Source of the DNA: Rhodeus uyekii | Lineage: Eukaryota > Chordata > Actinopteri > Cypriniformes > Acheilognathidae | Direction: 5' to 3' | Assembly: GCA_037043235.1 (NCBI GenBank) | Contig: JAWRVZ010000003.1 | Span: forward strand, 11,583,001 to 11,647,000 | Length of the DNA: 64,000 bases | In this document: positions 59,501-64,000 of the stretch, one piece after another | Numbering within the stretch: position 1 is the first letter of the stretch | How the letters are laid out: every line of letters starts with the position of its first letter | The notes under the pieces: model-generated | Seen by the model: only the letters and a program-made list of their open reading frames with translations | What the model was told of the DNA's origin: nothing | Database searches by the model: none | Translations under genes and position numbers: made by a program

Positions 59501-59846
59501 TATTATTATTTGTTATATAATACACGATTATATGATTAGTTGCATTTATTGTTTGCATTAAGTAAACATTTACATTAAAAATAAAATACAGAAACATAGA
59601 AATATAAAACACCAGTTTGTTTTTAGGTGACCTCAATATTATTTAATAATGCTGATATTCCATATTTCTCTCTAATTTTACCTTCAATTCCATCCTGATG
59701 TCTGCATCTTTTTCTTTCTCTCAGGTGAGAAACCCTTCAACTGCAGATGGCCAAACTGTCAGAAGAAGTTTGCCAGGTCTGACGAGCTTGTCCGACACCA
59801 CAATATGCACCAAAGGAATCTGACAAAGCTGCAGCTGGCCATCTGA
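42306..59846 (+). CDS. wt1: Wilms tumour 1 zinc-finger transcription factor, complete in nine exons
   Basis: Seen: exons 42306-42702, 45519-45641, 47290-47392, 50690-50773, 54096-54195, 57189-57336, 57420-57509, 58193-58276 (or 58285) and 59725-59846 join in frame to 416 or 419 residues. Order: Pro/Gly-rich regulatory N-terminus (MGSDVRDLNTLLPPVPTLPG), transactivation region, then four C2H2 fingers at roughly residues 295-406 with RSDQLKRH, RSDHLKTH and RSDELVRHH recognition helices. Known: WT1 is a nuclear activator/repressor needed for kidney podocytes, gonad, heart epicardium and mesothelium; the +KTS form favours RNA and splicing roles, the -KTS form DNA binding. The mammal-specific 17-residue exon 5 is absent, as in other fish. 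Teleosts keep wt1a and wt1b; I cannot tell which this is. The upstream in-frame stop (TAG at 42234) rules out a long CUG-initiated extension of the mammalian kind. Confidence 0.98.
42810..43350. repeat. Diverged tandem duplication in wt1 intron 1
   Basis: Two blocks of about 260 bases share ordered landmarks: ATTATTAAG, TTTTACTGGT, AGTCATTCA or GGTCATTTAG, GTCTGCTAAAT or GTCTGCTTAAT, GCTTGTAAAAA or GCTTGCAAAAA, GCTTTAATGT, AGTTTCATAACAT or AGTTGCATAACAT, and TTGGCCTAAAAGTCA or CTGGCTTAAAAGTCA. The first runs about 42812-43088, the second about 43108-43350. Confidence 0.65.
43351..45518. other. Rest of wt1 intron 1
   Basis: A less AT-rich block at about 44560-44950, with TGTAATTAATGAAG homeodomain-like sites, stands out from the surrounding AT-rich DNA and is a candidate intronic enhancer (inference). 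No exon is supported. Confidence 0.3.
45519..45641 (+). CDS. wt1: wt1 exon 2
   Basis: After CTGCCCCAG the exon encodes YGTVAFDGASNYGHTPSHH and FPNHSFKHED-type sequence typical of the WT1 transactivation region, ending ACATGG/GTAAAC in phase 1. Confidence 0.95.
45642..46869. other. wt1 intron 2, no gene recognised
   Basis: Includes a balanced-composition stretch at 45780-46350 holding a 147-codon open frame with no recognisable similarity, splice logic or domain. Treated as intron. Confidence 0.35.
46870..47146. repeat. TG-flanked dispersed repeat in wt1 intron 2, copy 2
   Basis: (TG)n then AAATGTCCCCAGAATGA, GGTCCCTATGAGGAAAACAG, CTTATAAATCACAC, GATAGAATATACAGTTTGTA, GTCTATGGAAAGTCC and a terminal TG-rich stretch, in the same order as copy 1 at 19740. 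Confidence 0.8.
47290..47392 (+). CDS. wt1: wt1 exon 3
   Basis: Encodes DQQYPVPPPVYGCHTP and SCTGSQALLLRNPY, matching WT1 exon 3. Acceptor GCATTTCAG, donor ACAG/GTAGGG, leaving phase 2. Confidence 0.95.
47871..48257. repeat. Dispersed fish repeat, copy 2 (wt1 intron 3)
   Basis: Contains CTGTGATGCAAAGCTGAAT, TCAGTGTCACATAATCCTTC and GGGCTGATTTACTGCTCAAG, the same blocks as copy 1 at 7970. It begins TTCAAAGGTTTGAGGTCG; the right end is degraded. Confidence 0.65.
48353..48513 (+). mobile_element. tRNA-derived SINE, copy 1 (wt1 intron 3)
   Basis: TCCTGTAGCTCAAACAGTAG resembles a pol III A box and GGTCATGGGTTTGATCCCC a B box, with a tRNA-like head. A body with AGTCGCTTTGGTTAAAAGCG follows. Internal promoter and body fit a cyprinid-type SINE. 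Confidence 0.8.
49491..49640 (+). mobile_element. tRNA-derived SINE, copy 2 (wt1 intron 3)
   Basis: GTTCCTGTAGCTCCATCAGT, GGTCATGAGTTCGA (B box, then a short deletion compared with copy 1), and body AAGTTGCTTTGGATAAAAG. More decayed than copy 1 but same family and strand. Confidence 0.75.
49641..50689. other. Rest of wt1 intron 3
   Basis: Local similarity is visible between 49260-49400 and 49720-49940 (ATATAACTTCACACAGAAA, AAAGATTAGTAAGCA), suggesting diverged tandem copies. No exon is supported. Confidence 0.35.
50690..50773 (+). CDS. wt1: wt1 exon 4
   Basis: Encodes SDNLYQMASQLECMAWNP and a short divergent end (LASTIK). The TCCCAG acceptor completes an AGC Ser codon from exon 3, and the donor AAGAG/GTAGGT leaves phase 2. 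The next exon in line is the equivalent of human exon 6, with no candidate for the 17-residue exon between. Confidence 0.93.
51010..51450. repeat. Degenerate ACTAGT-spaced minisatellite in wt1 intron 4
   Basis: ACTAGT or near variants recur roughly every 50 bases with units containing AATTCTTGATATCAAGAAT-like palindromes (for example ATATCAAGAATTAATGTTTA then CTAGTGGACATGCAATTCC). Units are strongly diverged. Confidence 0.65.
51670..52260. repeat. Two related about 100-base segments in wt1 intron 4
   Basis: Segments at about 51670-51780 and 52160-52260 share GTGCAG, TTTAGTGAATCAAACGCATA or ..ACACATA, CAGTTTACAACTA or CAGCTTTCAACTA, and CAGTAATATTT. They flank the LINE/SINE tail at 52010-52135. 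Confidence 0.6.
52010..52135 (+). mobile_element. L2-type 3' tail fragment
   Basis: GTGAAGCGCTTTGAGCTCTG then AAAAGCGCTATATAAATGTA is the conserved 3' tail found on teleost L2-type LINEs and the SINEs they mobilise. It ends in a TTC-rich run. Confidence 0.7.
53651..53958. repeat. Dispersed fish repeat, copy 3 (wt1 intron 4)
   Basis: Starts TTCAAAAGTTTGGGGTCAGT and ends GATCCCAAACCTTTAAA, imperfect inverted ends; interior CATTCTAATATGCTGAATTG as in copy 1. Confidence 0.75.
54096..54195 (+). CDS. wt1: wt1 exon 5 (human exon 6 equivalent)
   Basis: Encodes HAGGYESDPNTPMVYSC and the highly conserved STQYRIHTHGVFRGIQ that precedes the zinc fingers in all WT1 proteins. Donor ATTCAG/GTCAGT, phase 0. 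The following intron holds the 1.8-kb GATA array. Confidence 0.95.
54860..56632. repeat. 1.8-kb GATA satellite array in wt1 intron 5
   Basis: (GATA)n blocks alternate with AGAAAGAAAAAACAGATAG, TAAAAACAGATAGATAG and GAAAATGACTGATAGACATA segments that recur in ordered sets, giving a higher-order pattern (for example GACTGATAGACATATATAAA at 55979, 56389 and 56569). Long minus-strand open frames of Tyr-Leu-Ser-Ile repeats are translation artefacts. Confidence 0.97.
56633..57188. promoter_or_regulatory. Non-repetitive end of wt1 intron 5, candidate conserved element
   Basis: Unlike the array before it, this stretch is balanced in composition and carries several ATTA/TAAT homeodomain-type cores (GCTAATCATTAGCGG at 57118, GTTAATTAAGAGCAG at 56924). 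Position next to the zinc-finger exons and non-repetitive character suggest regulatory or splicing function. Inference only. Confidence 0.3.
57189..57336 (+). CDS. wt1: wt1 zinc finger 1 exon
   Basis: DVRRVPGITPAIVRSS linker, then finger 1 CAYPGCNKRYFKLSHLQ with HSRKH. Both cysteines and both histidines are intact. This finger in WT1 helps nuclear localisation and RNA binding more than sequence-specific DNA contact. Confidence 0.97.
57420..57509 (+). CDS. wt1: wt1 zinc finger 2 exon
   Basis: Begins GEKPYQCDFTDCGRRFSRSD and ends with the RHQRRHT linker. The helix RSDQLKRH is that of the EGR-like DNA contacting fingers. It is separated from finger 1 by an intron of only 83 bases. Confidence 0.97.
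57510..58192. other. wt1 intron 7
   Basis: Ordinary AT-rich intron with a short A-rich tract near 57638 and a TG run (58146-58158) before the next acceptor. Nothing else is recognised. Confidence 0.5.
58193..58285 (+). CDS. wt1: wt1 zinc finger 3 exon with alternative KTS donor
   Basis: Finger 3 is CETCQRKFSRSDHLKTHTRTH. Two donors nine bases apart are visible: ATACAG/GTAAAACAAG (end 58276, -KTS) and AAAACAA/GTGCGTAAAC (end 58285, +KTS). With the next exon starting GTGAGAAA, the long form inserts Lys-Thr-Ser in the finger 3 to finger 4 linker and both forms stay in frame. Confidence 0.97.
58277..58295 (+). promoter_or_regulatory. wt1: Competing wt1 -KTS/+KTS 5' splice sites
   Basis: The bases GTAAAACAAGTGCGTAAAC hold both donor sites and the adjacent intron. 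As recalled, the same bases occur in mammalian WT1, where mutations here shift the isoform ratio and cause Frasier syndrome. The fish copy keeps the weak second donor (GTGCGT) unchanged, implying that dual splicing is used. Confidence 0.9.
58476..58996 (+). mobile_element. Tc1-like element remnant with transposase fragment in wt1 intron 8
   Basis: The right end CTTTTTCACACCACTG at 58996 followed by TA matches the MITE at 9394-9695. The subterminal TTATTATTAAGGGGAAACAA at the left is repeated inverted at the right. Inside, a plus-strand fragment reads VKYGGGSVMVWGC at about 58617-58655, followed by a decayed frame ending in stop codons. Confidence 0.82.
58997..59724. other. Rest of wt1 intron 8
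   Basis: Very AT-rich sequence with GATTCGATTGTGATTCAATT-like degenerate motifs at 59130. No exon is supported. Confidence 0.4.
59725..59846 (+). CDS. wt1: wt1 last exon, zinc finger 4 and C-terminus
   Basis: Begins after CTCTCAG with GEKPFNCRWPNCQKKFARSD, helix RSDELVRHH and the C-terminal tail MHQRNLTKLQLAI followed by TGA at 59844. All four zinc ligands are present. Confidence 0.97.
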
Positions 59847-60595
59847 GCCGCGTCCCGTTGGTAGCGGCTCCTTCTGGGTGCTGGTGTGGCCCTGTCCCAA
59901 ACCATAAACTGCAGCTTGTTTAGGGAAAAGCAATTGTCTGTTTTCCTTTATAATAGTTCAGGTCATGGAGTTGCAAGACAAAGCAACAACTCTTTATCTG
60001 CATGTGCAGCGCCCCCAAGAGGCAACTCGCAACGGGCCCTCATACAACACTACAGTGTCAGTTTCCATGGAGGAAACCTTATGTCTTTTAATAAGATTTT
60101 GAGACTCGGGATGTGAAATATTATGTATCTAACAATGAATTAAGTAGTTTTTAGACTAATTTATTATGTTTGTTGTAAATTAAAAAGTAATAACAGTTGT
60201 TTTCGCCTTGTAAAACTCTTCAAACTATCAGTCCTCAACATGTTGTCTACTCTTTTTGACCTCACCAGTTAATTTATGAGTAGGTCACACTGGTTATGTG
60301 GCTGAGCGATTGTGGTCAAGTTGTAAATATTAGTATTAATCCTCAGCAAAAACACCAAAAAATAAAATAAAAAAAATATTCTAGGCAAAATTCTCTTCAT
60401 GGGAAATGTGACTCACATAAGTAACAGAAAGAAATGTGAAACGTATTTGGATGGAAATGTTTTTATTTTATTTTTAATTTTTTAAATGAGCTTTATTTGT
60501 ATGTTTGTCATATATATCTGTTATCGATAGTCAACTGTTTTTTTTGTACAAAAAAAAATTAAACTCTTGGCATTAACTTGAAATATGAAGCTCCA

Positions 60596-60600
<5 letters not shown>
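59847..60600 (+). other. Probable wt1 3' untranslated region
   Basis: AT-rich sequence after the stop codon with no open reading frame that looks coding. Several AATAAA-like hexamers occur around 60358-60370 and an A-rich tract at 60550-60560; which is used for polyadenylation cannot be decided here. Confidence 0.45.

Positions 60601-60640
<40 letters not shown>
60600..60640. repeat. (TA)n microsatellite
   Basis: About 20 TA units near the end of the wt1 3' region. Confidence 0.95.
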
Positions 60641-60643
<3 letters not shown>

Positions 60644-63600
60644 CACATTCAAAATTTTATTTTTTAAATAGTTATGAAGATAAAATCTTAAAATTATTAC
60701 TTTGATTGTGGGCTTTATTATAAAAATCTGTAGGTAATTTTATAACGGAGTGTCTGTATATTTTATTTAGCAAAGTAAGTGATCGCCCTTTGGCTATAGA
60801 ATAAAAAAATTGCTGTTATTAACCGTATTCTAACATACCCTAACGTTCGTCTAACGTTTCCTTAACCTCTTTACTCCATTATCATTACCCCCGCTGTACA
60901 TCAGTGATCATCCAGCACACCTGCAACCCAGTAATTGGTAAAGAAGATGGATGTATGGACCAATAATCAGTATTATTCAAACCATATGTTGTTTTTATTA
61001 ATAGTTGAATTACATATTAAACAATAGTTTAAGTACATCATCCATCATATGGAAGATTAAATAAGATTTCATTTTTTATAAGATTGACTATATTTCACAG
61101 TGTACCCAGATTTTACATTTCTTCAATACAAAACAACAATAATAACCTAAAAATAACCACCGCCCAAAGTACTGGGAATGGTATTTTATTATTACAAAAT
61201 AATAACCTAAAATGACCATTAGGGAACTTTCCATATAAGTTATTTTAGGTTATTTAAAAATAACGTTCCTAGTTATTTCATTGCTACAAAAAACTAAGAA
61301 GAATGTTCCTAGAGCATTATTATTTGTTTCTCAAAAAATAACCCAATGGGAACTAAATACTAACGTTAGGGGAATGTTCTGTTTACTGGGATGTCATTGT
61401 ATTATCCTGAATATTGTATAAGTATTCATTTCATGTGCAACTGAACAGAAGAGAGGCTCGCTTAAATGTCCAGGCAAAAAATGTCTAGAGTCCTTCACAT
61501 AAATATCAGTCTACAGATAACATACAGTAGAAAGTCATGAAGGTCTCGTTTTTTAAGTTTCTTACAAGCTGTTTGCACATTGCCAATAAAACAGCAAGTA
61601 ATGTATGAAAATTCATACATCTAGCCTCATTAAAATTCATAAAATTGGAAATAGAACCTACAATCACATTCCGTTTCATTTAACAAAGGCCTGCTTTCAA
61701 CCGTACATACTCTATATTAAAACGCTCATGGAAACGTACAGCTATCTGCTATTTTATCTTTATCTGGAGCCCAAGTTGTGGCCGTCTAGCCTTTTCCATC
61801 TTAAACAATTTGCTTGGCCCCCAGTGCTGCGTAAATCAGCGAGCTTCTCCACCCTATTACTCATGCCGAAAAGTCCCGCTATATCTCACAGAGACAGCGC
61901 TTAATCTCTGGCCTAGATTTGGTCCGAGTGCCCTTTGAAGGCGAGGTGGCTGCTTTGTGTAACTCCGGCACAGTCCACCTCCAATGGACTCTGGGTAGGT
62001 TTCTACTCACCACTTAAATGAAAGAATAATTGGTCTGCAAATGGAGATCTTCAAACGGGGGCAGGCGAATGGTACTTTAGCACTGCAACAGCTTAAAATG
62101 ACCAATGACTGGCAGTCTTGTATTTGATAGTTGTTGGCCAGGGGACACAATGGGTTTGGGGACAAAACAAATGATGCAATTTCTGTTTTTATCTCATTGT
62201 CTCTGTATATTGTCTCTTCATTTTTCCTTCAGATGACTGTAAAAAACACACACACAAAAACTGCTAATCAGCAGCCTGTTTTTTGGCTCTGATACCACAA
62301 GATGAAAGAGACTCACACTCTCACTGAACTCTCTTGTCTGTTATCCTTCCAAACGCTGATAAACGTTTGACTCCAGTCTTTAGTCTTAAAGTTTTAGGGG
62401 CATCTCAGGCCCATCAAAACTCTCAAAAGGAGCGTTAATTTGATGTAGACATTCAGCGGTTGAAGAATGTCTCCAAAATAAAGTGCAGTCTTTTTCAATT
62501 TCTGCTCCATATTTATCAAAGCGAGTATTCAAAAAGCCTTCTTGGAAAGCTTAAAGTGCACCCATCAATCCAGTACCTTTCCCATAGAAGACAAGCTTTC
62601 GTGATTTTCCAAAGTAAACAAAAGCTCCTTCACATTTAATATAGAATGTAAGTGAAGTTTTAGGCTCAATATTTAATGTGTATTTTATATATTGATATTA
62701 AGCAGCAAAACTGTTTTCAACACCGATGATAAGAGATGTTTATTGTGCACCAACTCGGCATAGAGTGATTTTGTTTCATCATGTGACACTGAGCACGGAA
62801 TTTAAAAATGAAAAGGGCAATTGCCGTTTATCTCAAAATTCGGTCTTTTTTCCTTGCAATTTATCTAATATTTCTGATTAAAAAGTCTCAGTGAGTCTCT
62901 GGGGAATCACCTATTTCAAAAGAAACGGCGAACACAGGACTCTGCTGGGAAAAAGAGAACACGACAGAACTGGTACAAGAGAATCAGAAAAGGTGAGGGA
63001 TTTGAAATGTTGTAAACCGACGCGAAGATGGCGTTTTTTAATACTCAACTCAACTTTGTATTACTCCGTGGTCATATGTAGCTCGCTAACAGAGTTTACT
63101 GTAAAGCATTATCATGGTTATGAACACCTCCTTCAAAACCTTTAAACACACACACAGCAGTCTGCAAAACATCACAAAACGAAAAACTCCATTAAACTAC
63201 CTCATGTCTCAAAACACATAACATTACAACAACTTACATAACTCTTACTTATACCACCTGTTTGCTGCGGATTCATTTTGGCAATTGTAGTGTTGACAGA
63301 TGTAATTATGGTTATGATATTTCATAAATGCTGCATAAGCTCCTTGTTTTGGTTCAGGAGGAACTGTAAAAAGCTGCTGCTGTTGTTGTTCGGTGGCTGT
63401 TTGTCTACAACTCTGCATTGACTTACTGAACGCAGGATGAAGGATGTGTGATGTCTGTGCGGAGGTATGGAAATACAAATGTTGAGAGGCAGGCAGGTAG
63501 GACATTGTATCATTGCATTCGTACCGCATGCAACGATTGGACAAACCTTATTTGGTCCATTCAAGTTCAATTTACAAAATTGACAAGTTCAGGAGGAAAG

Positions 63601-64000
63601 ATGCCCTCACACAAGAGAAGACCTACATCTGATTCTTTAATGCACTTCGAATGGCTCCCTTCAGCAGACCAGCTGGCTGTGTACAGCACCTTTATGACTC
63701 GAGCGGTGGTCGATCAGAGCATCATTCACAGGATAAGATAAGAGAGTAAGGGAGTGATAAATTATTGGATAGACTCAGAGGTAAGATGAGCGAGGTGGAT
63801 CCCTGACCTTCTGCCTCACATGTGCTTGTTTATCAGGAGGTCGACGGCCATTATGGGATTAGATGTGTCTTGACGGTGAGGATGTGAGGGCTTTACTGTG
63901 ATGTAACTCTGACGATGGTTTGTCATTTAGGATGAACATCACCAGTCTTTCTTCATGCTTAACGTTTTCATTAAAGTAGCAATTGGTTTTGCTATTTTTT
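60641..64000. other. Right-hand intergenic region, no gene recognised
   Basis: At 61118-61380 AATAACCTAAAA, GTTATTTTAGGTTATTT and AACGTTCCTAGTTATTT motifs recur, a degenerate repeat resembling the GAACGTTCT type at 33829. Open frames at 62891 and 63448 have no recognisable similarity. In human RCN1 follows WT1; no reticulocalbin exon is visible here. Confidence 0.35.

Noticed and set aside
61605..61904. 99-codon plus-strand open frame downstream of wt1
   Set aside because: No recognised domain, and not similar to reticulocalbin expected next to WT1 in human.

Overview
The window is nuclear DNA from a teleost fish, most likely a cyprinid-type (Danio or carp-like) species. The evidence is split genes with GT-AG introns, vertebrate protein families, AT-rich intergenic DNA, long simple repeats (GATA, TG, TA), and dispersed elements typical of such genomes: Tc1-like, hAT-like and pogo/Tigger-like DNA transposons, a tRNA-derived SINE and an L2-like LINE tail. 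I see no prokaryotic gene, CRISPR array or viral gene. The species is an inference.

Three protein-coding genes can be built exon by exon. (1) tcp11l1 (T-complex 11-like 1) is on the minus strand at 4957-10844, with nine coding exons encoding 497 residues. A 5' untranslated exon and a promoter with a ZNF143-type site lie near 11258-11490. (2) ccdc73 is on the plus strand at 13563-24713, with up to 18 exons: a long N-terminal coiled coil followed by a large acidic tail exon. The junction after the tail exon conflicts in frame with the last two exons. (3) wt1 (Wilms tumour 1, one of the two teleost paralogues) is on the plus strand at 42306-59846. Its nine exons encode 416 residues, or 419 when the alternative donor adds Lys-Thr-Ser between zinc fingers 3 and 4. 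At the left edge a CpG-rich promoter near 2350-2970 appears to fire leftwards into a gene whose coding part lies outside; hipk3 is the synteny guess.

Layout: 1-3.5 kb, promoter and first intron of the left-hand gene plus a composite microsatellite. 4.9-11.5 kb, tcp11l1, whose third intron from the 3' end holds a decayed Tc1-like transposon with an hAT MITE nested inside. 11.5-13.5 kb, intergenic. 13.5-24.9 kb, ccdc73, with pogo-like elements in introns 2 and 17. 25-42 kb, a gene-poor interval with more pogo-like elements, a degenerate minisatellite split by an L2-like fragment, a GATA array, a run of 30 C and a TA array. 42.3-60.6 kb, wt1, whose introns carry SINEs, a 1.8-kb GATA array and other repeats. 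60.6-64 kb, intergenic with nothing recognised.

The three genes do not form a pathway; they are neighbours by ancient synteny. As I recall the human WT1 region, the order and relative strands agree once reversed, with the human intervening genes (EIF3M, PRRG4, QSER1, DEPDC7, CSTF3) not seen here. I did not find a clearly new molecular system. The strongest second-look items are the ccdc73 frame conflict, the inverted transposon pair around ccdc73 exons 3-17, the two related GATA arrays and the nested insertions.
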